Numbered from the stretch's first letter, positions 13,171-23,420 are shown. The stretch is DNA of 64,000 bases from Sweltsa coloradensis (GCA_024449915.1 JAMZAV010000807.1:312501-376500); one strand, 5' to 3'. The notes: a model not told the origin generated them from the letters alone. Made by a program: numbers and translations.

Positions 13171-13284
13171 TCCCCCCCCTAAATGACGTGAAAAATTAAT
13201 GACCCCATTGGGAAATTCTAATGATATCCGGGGGTTTGTTGGGTGACTGTCAACCAATCGATGTATTCACTAGAATGAATGTAT

Positions 13285-14030
13285 GAACTGCTATTAAATG
13301 AAACCAAATCTGTAATTGTTGGATTTCACAAAGATCCACGGGTAGAAATATAAACAGTATACAATAGCACAATTAATAATACTTCCATCAAAGAAGTGTT
13401 ATCAACAAATTTTGTGGAACTATGATAATAGATAATAAACTCAAGTGGCACGAACACGTCAACGTGCTTATTAAAAAACTTAACTCTGGCTACTTTGCAA
13501 TCAAATCAATCAAGTCTGTAGGCAACAGCCAAAATAGGATATTTCTCCAACTTTGAGGCACACATAAGGTATGGAATTGAATTCTGGGGTTGCTTTTCCA
13601 GTACCAAGAAAGTTTTTATAATTCAAAAGAAGGTAATCCGTTCAATGCTAAACAAGTCTCAAAGATCACACTGTAAACCTCTCTTCATTAATTAAATATC
13701 TTAACAATCTATAGTCTGTTTATTCTACAGGCAATCCGAAAAGAAAAAAATAAATTAAAAACACTTTAAAAAAAATAAAAATATCCACACCCACGACACC
13801 CGTCTAAAAACAGCATACATGTAAATTAATATTCAAAGTCTTCAACTCAAACAAACTCTGATTATACACACATAAAACACTGTTTAATAAACTACCTACT
13901 GAAGTAAAAAACATTGGCTCATTAGACCGTTTTAAATACTCGGTGAAAAAGTTCCTTACCTCAAAAGCTTATTACTCCATAAACGAATATTTAGGTGATA
14001 ACCTAGTACAATTTAGCTTAGTTTAGACTC
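13285..14030 (+). pseudogene. LINE ORF2 carboxyl end (Jockey-like), broken
   Basis: This is the region after the catalytic core of a non-LTR reverse transcriptase. From 13409 one frame reads IIDNKLKWHEHVNVLIKKLN, the conserved post-catalytic block of Jockey-type elements. After a stop and shift near 13552, RYGIEFWGCFSSTKKVF follows, with QKKVIRSML (family RYGI.FWG...). Near 13890-14000 comes LFNKLPTEVKNIGSLDRFK and then KKFLTSKAYYSINEYL, typical of the carboxyl terminus. Several frameshifts and stops make it non-functional. The 3' tail probably runs a little beyond 14030. Confidence 0.85.
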
Positions 14031-14159
14031 GAGGTTATGAAACTGTTATTAATGACTGTGATCATGATTCATGAACTGTACTGAAACTGAACTTCATGAC
14101 ATATTAATTTGTATTATTATATTTATTTAACGTCTATCCTATGCAGTTATCAAAGGACA

Positions 14160-14510
14160 ACAAAATAAATCTAACTACATAGATGCAAATACAGCAATGA
14201 ACTAACAGTTAAGTAAATATTTGAAATACTTATATTACAACAACAATGTATTAAAACACAAAGATTTTGGTAACAAATTCAAAAAGGATACTAAATTCAA
14301 TTACCTAATGAACTAAATAAAAAAGGGTGGGGAACGAAAAGAAAAAAAAGAAAAGAAAAGAAAAAGAAAAGAAAGAAAGAAAAGAAAGTAAGAAAGAAAG
14401 AAAAAGACAAAACAAAACAAACAAACAAAACATCAAAAAAGAAAAATGAAAAGAAAAAAACTGATTTATTAGACAATCCCACTCAAACGATTATGAGGTT
14501 TGCCAAAAAT
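14160..14510 (-). repeat. Interspersed repeat with (TTTTC)n core, inverted partner of 23090-23420
   Basis: The minus strand matches 23090-23420 plus across both flanks of a pyrimidine-rich tract: TAATAAATCAGT on one side, and CATTCCCACCCTTTTTTATT then AAATATTTACTT on the other. The tract (14340-14410) is a GAAAA/GAAAG-type run. It is an uncharacterised interspersed repeat, and the tract length differs between copies. Confidence 0.6.
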
Positions 14511-15059
14511 CAGGAACAGCAAATCAGGGAGTAATTAAACTTTCGCGGAAGAAACCACCGAACGCGAATCTTCATTCTTGTGTTCAAATCTTGATAACAA
14601 TAATTTAGTACAAAAGATCTTGACACTAATAAATAATTATATCAGACATATAATTATTTGAAATTGTTCGTCAAAAACTGATCGCAGCAATGATACAGGA
14701 CACCTAACTCAAGTTGCAGGCTCCACCAGTAGTCAGCAACCAGACAATGTAGGCAGAAAAATATAATTGAAAAAAAATACACTGATTATATCATAATCAA
14801 AGCAATAATGAACAAAGAGAATAGCAAAATCATAAATAAGAACTTGTGAAGATAAATTAACATTAGACAAACACACAGACAATGAACCACAAATAAACAG
14901 TAAAAATCAATTCTTTGCTCTTTGATTGATATAAAATATTGATTAAATTATTATTTAAATCATTATTTATAAGTTTTCTGTATTTCATGATATTGATCAT
15001 TGTCTGTACATCTGTGAATGCATCTCGCTAAATGTGATACTATGACATTAAACCATTTA

Positions 15060-15060
<1 letters not shown>
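14511..15060. other. Unassigned AT-rich
   Basis: No coding or repeat signal that I can support. Confidence 0.4.
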
Positions 15061-15133
<73 letters not shown>

Positions 15134-15134
15134 T
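15061..15134 (+). repeat. (ATT)n microsatellite at the 3' end of the R4-like element
   Basis: A nearly perfect ATT run of about 74 bp. On the minus strand it reads (TAA)n and directly follows the CCAATAAAA end of the neighbouring retroelement, so it is either its target or its tail. Confidence 0.95.
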
Positions 15135-17309
15135 TATTGGATGTATTTCATACAAACTCGGTTAAAACCGGAGCTAACATGTTGTACGGACTTACGTCAA
15201 GTACTTCCATGTGTACCTATTACATACATTATTACTTTGTCTTAACTCTAACTAAAATAAGTCATTTATAAATTGTAATATTGTTTGTAATTGTAGATGA
15301 TGTTTTCTTTCTGCAGAGTACGGTCGTGGCCGATTTCTCGTCGCCATCCTAGCATTTGCTCTTCGGACTATGGGAAACCACGAAAACCATGTCAGGATGG
15401 AAGCTGTCTCGGACTCTCGAAGTATCATTCTTAGTTTAGAAATTTACGAACTATTCTACACGTGTTGAGTATTACTGCCTTTTGAGTCTCGATGTATACA
15501 TTGGGTTGAAGATCTAGTTGTTTAATGCTTTCATGTAGCTTCTTCGGTATGATGCCGTTGGCTGATATAATGAATGGGATTGTATTTACCTTTTTCTGTT
15601 TCCACATCTTCTTGATCTTAATTGCAAGTTCACTATACTTGTCAATTTTTTTCTTCCACGTGGTCTCGACGTTATGGCACATTGGGATAGCAACGTCGAT
15701 AAGGGTAATTTCTTGTTTCTTCTTGTCAATTATTATTAAATCCGGTCTGTTGTGATGTATCGTTTGGTCTGTTATAACGGTGCGGTCGTAATATAATTTG
15801 TAATCTTTACTATCTAGTACTTTCTCTGGTTTGTATTTGTAGTAAGGTGTGTGTGTGTGTCAATGAGGTTGTACTTGATTGCTAGTTTTTGATGAATAAT
15901 GTTAGCTACTTGGTTATGTCTGTAGAGGTAATCTGTTTGACATAGTGACTTGCACCCGGATATGATGTGTTCGATTGTTTCACCCCTTGCACTACATTTT
16001 CTACATTGATCGTTTACTGTCGCATCTTGTATTATGTATTTTTTTATAATTGTTCGTCGCAATCACTCTGTCTTGAATAGCCATCATAAAACCTTCTGTT
16101 TCTCCAAATAGTTCCCCGTTGTTTAACCACCTATTTGATGCTTTAATATCTACGTGATCTTTGTGTAGTTCATCATAATGTCTCTTGTGTAGGGTCTTTT
16201 CTGAGAGACGTAACTCTTTTGCAGCCTCAGTTATGAGGTTCCCTTGTAGATTAACATTTTTGTTTGCTAGATTGAGTGGAGTTAATGATTTGTCAGCTAG
16301 CACCACAGCCCTATGTAGTGTGGATTGGTTGCTCTTTGTAAAAAAGTCTTTTCTTAAAATGTCTATTTGTTTATAATATAAGTTGTTCAGATCAATTAGG
16401 CCCCGTCCTCCTTTTTCTCTTGGAAGTGTCAATCTCTCTATTGCTGATTTAGGATGATGTATATTCTGTGTTTGGTAAGTGTAGTACAAGTTAATATTTC
16501 AACGCGTGGATGTCTGTCTGCGTCCATTTAATGATTCCGAATGAATATGTCAGTACTGGTATAATAAGCATATGTATTTATTGCTGTGATCTTGTTTTTA
16601 CCGTTTAGTTGCGTCTTGAGGATAGACTATTAGTCGTTTCTTGTATGTATCTATCAATTTTGCTTTCATTACTTTATGTTCAATTCTGGCAGCTTGTGAG
16701 AATCCTAAATATTTGTATACATCGTATCGTCCATAATTCCAATCCTATTTCCATCATCTAGCGGGAACTCTTCTGCTTGTGTAACCTTACCCTTTTCGAT
16801 ATGTAGCGCCTTACATTTGTCTTCTCCAAACTCTATGCAGATATCTTGACTAAATTCTAATATGTTGTATTGACTAAACTGTTTAGTTGAGCAAAATTTG
16901 ATGCATACAACTTTAGGTCATCCATGTAGAATAGGTAAGAAATTGTGTGACAGACCATATTATTGTTCTTAGTTTTAAATCCGTCTGTTGATTCGTTAAG
17001 CATATGCGACAGTGGGTTTAATGACAGACAAAACCATAATGCACTTAATGAGTCACCTTGGAAAATGCCACGTTTAATTGTATTGGATCTGTAGTTATCT
17101 GCTGGTTTTCATATTTAGTTTTAGTGTTGTTCTCCATGTCTCCATTACTGTCTTCAAAAAGTTTACAATTACTGGGTTGATTTATATATTTGTAAAATCT
17201 GAATAAGCTATGGGTGTTGAGTCATAAGCTTTCTTGTAGTCATGTAGTTTACGTGAATATTCCTTTCTTATTGTGTGCTGATTCATTACAGTAGAGTCGA
17301 TAATAAGTT
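15135..17309 (-). mobile_element. R4/Dong-like non-LTR retrotransposon, 5' truncated
   Basis: An element of the early-branching, site-specific LINE group (R2/R4 type, restriction-like endonuclease at the carboxyl end). It spans the reverse transcriptase from just before the first catalytic block to the 3' untranslated region (15135-15430) and ends in (TAA)n. Known Dong elements sit in TAA repeats (family knowledge from memory), which fits. The 5' part is replaced abruptly by a GAA/TTC repeat at 17308, followed by a short (ATT)n at 17506-17521, so TAA repeats lie on both sides. Confidence 0.8.
15431..17309 (-). pseudogene. R4/Dong-like reverse transcriptase-endonuclease ORF, broken
   Basis: Reading down the minus strand: LIIDSTVMNQ and LHDYKKAYDS (17182-17309) carry the first catalytic aspartate. 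Then IKRGIFQGDSLSALWFCLSL and a block ending LFYMDDLKLYAS (16890-17082) hold the catalytic YMDD pair. KYLGFSQAARIEHKV follows (about 16690). HHPKSAIERLTLPREKGGRG lies in 16001-16489. CRKCSARGETIEHIISGC (about 15950-16010) is a CX2CX8HX4C zinc knuckle, and it is followed by TDYLYRHNQVANIIHQKLA. The last frame, 15431-15682, has IPKKLHESIKQLDLQPNVYI and RIVRKFL. Stops and shifts near 17170, 16860, 16600, 16060 and 15800 make it inactive. Motif order and wording fit R4/Dong well. Confidence 0.88.
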
Positions 17310-17505
17310 CTTCTTCTTCTTCTTCTTCTTCTTCTTCTTCTTCTTCTTCTTCTTCTTCTTCTTCTTCTTCTTCTTCTTCTTCTTCTTCTTCTTCTTCTTC
17401 TTCTTCTTCTTCTTCTTCTTCTTCTTCTTCTTCTTCTTCTTCTTCTTTTCTTCTTCTTCTTCTTCTTCTTTCTTCTTCTTCTTCTTCTTCTTCTTCTTCT
17501 CTTCT
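17308..17505 (+). repeat. (TTC)n microsatellite, about 198 bp
   Basis: An almost uninterrupted TTC run with two single-base slips near 17447 and 17470. All pyrimidines are on one strand, so the long poly-Glu and poly-Phe frames here are artefacts of the repeat. Confidence 0.97.
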
Positions 17506-17610
17506 TATTATTATTATTATTACATTCATTTCATTCATACATTCACATGAACATGGACATGGACATTCACATTCACATTCACATACACATTCACATTCAC
17601 ATTCACATTC

Positions 17611-17647
<37 letters not shown>

Positions 17648-17690
17648 CAACATACATATACATATACAACATACATATACATATACAACA
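17506..17690 (+). repeat. (ATT)n then (ACATTC)n/(ATACAT)n microsatellites
   Basis: ATT units at 17506-17521 pass into ACATTC hexamers (17541-17612) and ATACAT units (17612-17693). Confidence 0.95.
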
Positions 17691-18080
17691 TACATTGATT
17701 GATTGATTATTGCTTAACGTCTCATATTTATGCACTTTGGCTAATCGAGACGATGAGTGGTGATAGATGAGGATGAAGTATGAACAGAAGTGAGGAGGGA
17801 AACCCGTACCGGTACGTAGCCTACTCCTTTCGAAAAGTACCAAGGGGACCAACGGCTTAACGTCCCATCCGACAGGACGGTGTAACTTTGACAGTCATAT
17901 AGGTTCTTCCACTAACCTGGACTGCCGAGCAGACGTAAAGGAGAACTAAGCCGTTACACTAGCTTTCGAACCCTTCATCTGCTCTTACCAGCGGTATACG
18001 TGAGTTTCAGCCAGAGCGGTCACCCACTCTACCCCTGACCACGCCCGATTCTGCTTAATTTCGGTTTAGCCGAGCTCGTT
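17690..18080 (-). mobile_element. 5S rRNA-derived SINE (SINE3 type), near full length
   Basis: This is the inverted counterpart of 19535-19930. The 5S-like head is at the right end (ACCACGCCCGATTCTGCTTA, inverted), and the tail TTGGCTAATCGAGACG with GATTGATTGATT is at the left. It is flanked on both sides by ACATTC-type microsatellites. Confidence 0.8.
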
Positions 18081-18085
18081 ATACA

Positions 18086-18255
18086 TATACAAAAACATAT
18101 ACATTGACATTGACATTTACATTGATATTACATTGTCATTTACATTTACTTTCACATTCACATTCACATTCACATTCACATTCACATTCACATTCACATT
18201 CACATTCACATTCACATTCACATTCACATTCACATTCACACTCACATTCACATCT
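18086..18255 (+). repeat. (ACATTC)n microsatellite
   Basis: A perfect CACATT hexamer run of about 95 bp (18152-18247), preceded by degenerate TACATT/GACATT units. Confidence 0.95.
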
Positions 18256-18760
18256 ACGCATCAAAGTTCATAATTCTAAATCAAGCAACACCGTTGTCAT
18301 CAATATTAATTCATCCCCTTGTAAAATAACAGAGCGAGTGAGACTCTTGACTAACTGATGCGTTTGTTGACGGGCGAGTGCACTCTGCAGCTAATTATAG
18401 TATGATAATTATTACTGGTAACTGAATTGAATGAGTTGATTGGTAACTGGCGATATTTGAATGATCTGGTGCTCAGTTTAGGCACAATGGTTGGACGGTC
18501 AACGGTGAGGTGGCCTTGGTCAAAATGATATTTGATAACTTTTCAAGTGCGCCAAATACTTTCAAATTAATGTATTTCCTTAAATTTTTAATTTCTCCTT
18601 CGTCTTATATTTTTGTGCTCAGTTGCGTAACAAGCCCTTAAATTTTTGGGGGGAAGGGGTGAGGGACGGGACGTTGCTCATGAAACAATTGTTTCGGGAA
18701 AAGTATGTATCCTGTCTGGTACAATGGGGGACATGGGACGCATAGCCCAAGATTTATTTT
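18256..18760. other. Unassigned
   Basis: No element boundaries or coding motifs seen. A few short open frames only. Confidence 0.4.
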
Positions 18761-19482
18761 TAAGCGAGCGAAGCGAGCGTTTCCATTTGACTCTGCCGGA
18801 AAAATTAGTCACTGGTTTTGTTGTTTTGTTTTGTTTTGTTTTGTTTGTTTGTTTTTTGTTTTTTTGTATGTCTCGCCATAACGTTCGAACGGAGGCTCGG
18901 ATCGAGTTGAAATTTTGACCATCCGCAAGCTTCGTTCTCGATTGAATGCCATTAGTTTTGTGGCAAAATCGTTCAAAAAGTTAAAAAGTTACATTTAAGT
19001 TAATCGTAAGTTTTTTTTTCAAACTAAACGGCGACAAAATCTGAGATAGCCAAATCATTTAGAATGTCCGTCCGGTCACGAATATGTTAATTTTATTTTG
19101 ATCCGATAAGTAGTGTAGATGGAAATTACATTATAACAAAAGTAACGTTGCCATGGCAATGAAAAGACGCGCGAAGTTTCTAATGCACTGCCACCTAGAA
19201 GTAATCAAAATACTTTCGAGGAAGCAGTCTATTATTTGTCAACAAAGAGTTTAAATAGTTTTCCCAAGGAGTCAAGGTCCTCTAGATGGCGGTGGATTTT
19301 ATCCACAAAGTAAAGGTTTACACACGGGTTAACCCAAATACCTTGGCAATAATAAATAATATTGGAAACATGGCCCTGTGGACAGCGAACGTCGCAAATT
19401 TTAAAATTTAAAAAAATGTGCAATGTGGGTCTAGCTATAGCACGTGCTCGCTTATCAACGCGTCCAACTGAGCGTTTCCTAG
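18761..19482 (+). mobile_element. HINE-like element, subfamily B, copy 1
   Basis: Starts TAAGCGAGCGAAGCGAGCG and ends with GCTCGCTTATCAACGCG, then ACTGAGCGTTTCCTAG. GCTCGCTTA is the inverted copy of the start (subterminal inverted repeat), AACGC...GCGTT is the terminal hairpin, and the flanks are T on both sides. The interior contains a (GTTTT)n tract at 18820-18850, CGTTCGAACGGAGG, and a stretch near 19240-19430 with ATGGCGGTGGATTTTATCC. It has no core tandem repeats. It is the inverted partner of 49426-50119. Confidence 0.8.
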
Positions 19483-19534
19483 TTATTTTTAACAAGGCAG
19501 CAACATGGCACTAGACAGCGATTTAGCCGAAGTA

Positions 19535-19930
19535 GTTTAACCAGTTCCCACTCGTACACCAAAGTTAAGCAGAATCGGGCGTGGTCACGGGTAGAGTGGG
19601 TGACCGCTCTGCCCTGAAACTCACGTATACCGCTGGTTAGAGTAGATGGAGGGTTCGACAGCTAGTGTAACGGCTTCGTTCTCCTCGACGTCTGCTCGGC
19701 GGTCCGGGTTAGTGGAGGAACCTATATGACTGTCAAAGTTACGCAGTCCTTTTGGATGGGACGTTAAGCCGTTGGTCCCCTTGGTACTTTTCAAAAGGAG
19801 TAGGCTACGTGCCGGTACCGGGTTTCCCCTCCTCCCTTCTGTTCATACTTCATCCTCATCTATCACCACTCATCGTCTCTAATAGCCAAAGTGCATTTAT
19901 ATGAGACATTAATTGCAATATCCAATCAAA
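19535..19930 (+). mobile_element. 5S rRNA-derived SINE (SINE3 type)
   Basis: The head matches the internal promoter of 5S rRNA. AAGTTAAGCAGAATCGGG at 19562 corresponds to box A (AAGCTAAGCAGGGTCGGG). GAGTGGGTGACCGCT near 19594 corresponds to box C (GGATGGGAGACCGCC). The spacing between AAGCAG and GGG(T/A)GACCGC is 25 bases, exactly as in 5S rRNA. The body runs through TGCCGGTACCGGGTTT and the tail is TCGTCTCTAATAGCC then GAGACATTAATTGC. It would be transcribed by RNA polymerase III from the internal promoter. Confidence 0.82.
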
Positions 19931-20061
19931 CATGGCACTTTTTTATAACATCAATGAATACATGTCATGTGTGAAAGGTTTCCTAAGGGCTTGCTGTAGG
20001 CTCATAAAAGAAAAAAGTTTGACCCCTTTGTCTTATGAAAGCCAGGGATTCTGGGGATACC

Positions 20062-20875
20062 TCCCTCAAGGCCCGTTCCCGTAAGGCCCGATACCTTTTT
20101 TCCCCTTACAGCCCACTTTTCTACCTGTTGATAAAGACCATGTTACACAAGGGTGTATTCCCTAAGGCCCGTTCCCTTAAGACCCGTTCCCTTAAGGCCC
20201 GCAACCGTTTCCCTCCCTAAGGATTAGCAGTTGTAGGTTAACAAATAAAGTTACAGGAATCTAGTAAATGCACAACTATTTCCGATGTACCAGGTAACAA
20301 CATATTTTACTATCATGAAAAGTCTACCATTAACAATTACAATATTATTATTTTTATTACCTTTATGTCTCAAATATTATTTTCCACAGCCAGGCTGATG
20401 TTCGTTTTTGAGACAGTTTATTTTTTCAACCAATCACAATCAACTCTTCAAGGTCATTTTGCTTTATTGTTCCACAATTGAAAAGAGGAAAGTTGCAAGC
20501 AAAGAGTATACACTTCTGCAAGTGATTGCCGTATTTGATCTATAACTGATCTATTACAGCGTTGTTTTGAATAAATAAAACACAAAAGTGTGTATTATCC
20601 ATTTAGCTGTTGAATCACACAAAAGAAAACACCAAAAGCTGCAATATTTTTTTTTAAACATAAACATTTGGAGCTTTTTTTTATCAAAAAACGGGAACGG
20701 GAACGGGCCTTAAGGGAACGGGCCTTACGGGAACGGGCTTTAAGGGAACGGGTCTTACTGGAACGGGCCTTAGGGAATACACCCTTGTGTAACATGTTCT
20801 TTATCAACAGGTAGAAATTAGTGGGCTTTAAGGGGAAAAAAGGTATCGGGCCTTACGGGAACGGGCCTTGAGAGA
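20062..20875. mobile_element. Foldback element with arms of 15-16-bp tandem repeats
   Basis: The left arm (20062-20217) and right arm (20691-20875) are inverted copies. Shared features are TACCTTTTTTCCCCTTA, TCTACCTGTTGATAAAGA and ACAAGGGTGTATTCCCTAAG. They also share runs of the unit AAGGCCCGTTCCCTT, with two or three units in the left arm and five to six in the right. The 470-bp spacer is AT-rich and holds no gene. Long inverted arms built from short direct repeats are the hallmark of foldback transposons. Peptides such as KARSLKTRS are only the repeat read as codons. Confidence 0.75.
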
Positions 20876-21439
20876 AGCCACCGATTCGGGGCATGGGCGT
20901 TCGCAGGGCGGGGGGCACGGGGGGGTTAGTTGCCCCATAACTTGTCTTCGAAGATCCCTTACCAAGCTTTTAACACTTTGATATAGTCCTACTTTTTTCG
21001 GTTTCTTCTTGAGCCAATATTTTTGTTAAAAATGAAATGTATGAATTAGCTTTATCCTCAAGCAAGCCCCAGCCCCAACCGAGCTCAAGACGAGACCTCG
21101 CAGTCCAGTGGCGGCCACACCACAGGAGCAAGGTAGAGGTCGCTAATACCATTTAGTGAAAGTTAAATCGTTTTTGGAATCCAAGTGCAGAAAGTTTTGT
21201 TCTAGTTTTTGAGCTGTCCATTGAAGTTATTTCAAAATTATCTCTGTCATGGGGCAAAAATACTTCTGTTTTGCGCAAATGGTAGGTTACCTCAATATGA
21301 AAACAAAATATCAGTAGTATATTGAAAAATCTTTTTGCCTTTGACGAAAGGGCCTTGCTCGGCTGAGGCCCTGCCCCATTCCTGACTGAAGGTTTTCCCG
21401 AGACCAAACATTTGTGTTCATTATTTATCATTTTTACAG

Positions 21440-22250
21440 TGAGTACTTTGGTCGCCCTTGGTGGGTACACCCACCAAAACCGTGACGGATAACAAGCGGA
21501 AATCAAAATTAAATAATAAATAAAAGTACCTAAACCACCCTCAGACCTTCCGATCCAGTCCATTTATGATGGAAATTGTCAAATAACTTATTTATTTTTA
21601 CGCTGGTTACCTCGGTCATACCTGGTGGGTACACCAACCAAAACCATTGTCTTACAAGCAGAAACTTATACTAAATATATTAAAGTACCTAAAACCACCC
21701 TTATATTTTCCGCCATGTGTGGGAAGGTTTACGAAGGCCTCTTTACAACCGGAATGTATTATTTTTCATTTTGACAGTAAATACTCTGGTCACCCCTGGT
21801 GGGTACACCCACCAAAACCGTGACGGATAACAAGCGAAAATCAAAAGTAGATATATGGAAGTACCTTAAACCACCCTTAGACTTCTGGCCCAGGTGTGTG
21901 GCAGGTTTAGGAAAGTCCATTTGCGATAGAAATTGAAAATTATTTATTTTTTCGGTGGGGACTGTGGTCATCCTTATTGGGTACACCCACCCAAACCATG
22001 ATGACTTACAATATTAACTAAAATTTATATATTTAAGTACGTCAAACCACCCTTAGACCTTTTGCCCTGCGTATGGGGAGGTTTATGAAGGCCCCATTAC
22101 CACCGAAAATTATAATTTTCAATTTTTAAATTAGGTACTTTGGTCATCCCTGGTGGGTACACCCACCAAACCACCAAAACCGTGATGGCTAACAAGCGGA
22201 AATCGAAATCGAATATATAAAAGTACCTCCCACCCTCAGACCTTCCTCCC
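21440..22250 (+). repeat. Tandem array, unit about 176 bp, five copies
   Basis: The block GGTGGGTACACCCACC, a near-palindrome, recurs at about 21455, 21620, 21795, 21975 and 22150. It is each time preceded by GGTCATCCCT-like sequence and followed by AAAACCGTGACGG, then CAAGCGGAAATC, AAAGTACCT and ACCACCCTCAGACC. Copies differ by several to about 25 percent. Minus-strand frames give recurring peptides but have stops, so I do not call a gene. Confidence 0.85.
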
Positions 22251-22275
22251 CGGGGGGGGGGGGAGGGGGGGAGAG
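22251..22275 (+). repeat. G-run
   Basis: About 20 of 25 bases are G at the end of the tandem array. This could be a G-quadruplex or an error-prone homopolymer. Confidence 0.8.
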
Positions 22276-23089
22276 GTATGGTTACAGTCGGCTCAAGGTC
22301 GAGTGAATTCAACGACTCAATTTGCCACGACGTTACAATTTTTTTTTAGCTGAACTAATAATAACTTTTCAATGTATCGACATCGGCACTCACTTTTAGT
22401 GCGAGTGTGGGATATGTACATACGTTTACACCATTGCTCATCCCTAGCAAAATACAGGCAGAAGAAATATAACATCGCTAAACTAAGGGGAACTCCTGTA
22501 AAGTTATTGCGTATTTCCTTCTCCCGCTCATAGTCGTAGAAATACGTAACAAGAAGCTTGCAACAAGCGCAATCACGCCGAGCTGATTGATCGGGAGACG
22601 TGCCTTCAAGGAAATACCTTCGACTGGGAAATCGAAGGCACATCAAAATTCCATCAAATTTCCTATTAAAAGATAGATAAGCCTTAGAAGCTTTAACTTT
22701 GGGGTAAAGTTGATTCTAAAATTTTAAAGCCCACACATTTTATATCTCCGCTCGTTCATACTCCAAATCTCGAGATTGTAAAGAAAATCATTTACAATAA
22801 TGTAAATTGAGATACGAGCAGCCTCGTTTTTACCTTTACAAAACTTGAATCTTAATGTTGTTCATTATTCGATTCAACTTTGACAATCCACAATATTTCA
22901 AGACCCCGATTCACTTTGAACGAATCATTTTTGCTTCCAATGCAGACCAGCAGACGACCTCGCGCGACATTGTCCAATCAAGATTCACAATGGAACCATC
23001 GAGGATTCTGATCAGAAGTCAAGACGTGAAACGAAATTAGCTCGGTTCGAAACAACTTTCAGTTTGATTTTTTTAAAATTATTTTTGAG
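22276..23089. other. Unassigned
   Basis: A minus-strand frame at 22317-22646 (109 codons) and a plus frame at 22855-23040 exist, but neither has recognisable motifs. Confidence 0.35.
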
Positions 23090-23420
23090 TTTGAGTGGGA
23101 TCGTCTAATAAATCAGTATTGTCTCTTCATTTTTCTTTTTTGATGTTTCTTTTTGTTTTGTTTTTTTTTCTTCTTGCTTTCTTTTTTTTCTTTTTTCTTT
23201 CTCTTTCTTTTCTTTTCTTTTCTTTTCTTTTCTTTTCTTTTCTTTTCTTTTCTTTTCTTTTCTTTTCATTCCCACCCTTTTTTATTATGTTAATTAATTA
23301 ATTGAATTTAAATATCATTTTTGAATTTGTTATCAAAATCATAGTGTATTAGGTTCAAATATTTACTTGACTGTTCGTTGCTATATCTGCATCTATGAAA
23401 GTAGGTTTATTTATGTGTCC
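23090..23420 (+). repeat. Interspersed repeat with (TTTTC)n core
   Basis: Plus-strand copy of the family at 14160-14510. The (TTTTC)n tract at 23208-23267 is clean and longer here. Right flank: TTTGAATTTGTTATCAAAAT and AAATATTTACTTGACTG. Confidence 0.65.

Larger units (their letters stand above)
2960..13250. other. Low-quality or heavily degraded homopolymer-rich stretch
   Basis: From about 2960 the text changes character. Runs of A, T, C and G of 4-18 bases are everywhere, junctions such as CCCGGGAAAA recur, and recognisable repeats are present but with bases replaced by their neighbours so that runs lengthen. For example, the subfamily A signature CGGTTTAGCCGGAATCGTGT appears at 5490-5515 with GTGT turned into TTTT. 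Ordinary sequence resumes near 13250. This is more like consensus or sequencing error than natural decay, because copies outside the interval are clean. Open frames inside it should not be trusted. Confidence 0.7.

Noticed and set aside
15018..15245. Poly-Leu frame
   Set aside because: It is the (ATT)n/(TTA)n microsatellite.
17182..17691. 169-codon frame rich in Glu, and the opposite poly-Phe frame
   Set aside because: Both are the (TTC)n and hexamer microsatellites read as codons. Only the last about 45 residues of the minus frame are real, belonging to the R4-like reverse transcriptase.
18820..18850. (GTTTT)n as a possible polyA-type retroposon tail
   Set aside because: It lies inside subfamily B, far from its end, and differs in length between the two copies.
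20035..20807. Lys-Ala-Arg-Ser repeat peptides on both strands
   Set aside because: They come from the AAGGCCCGTTCCCTT units of the foldback arms.
21153..21986. Minus frames with recurring FDFRLL and WWVYPP peptides
   Set aside because: The repetition follows the 176-bp tandem unit. Stops differ between units and the period is not a multiple of three, so it is not a repeat protein.
22317..22646. 109-codon minus frame
   Set aside because: No motif or homology that I can name; plausible by chance.
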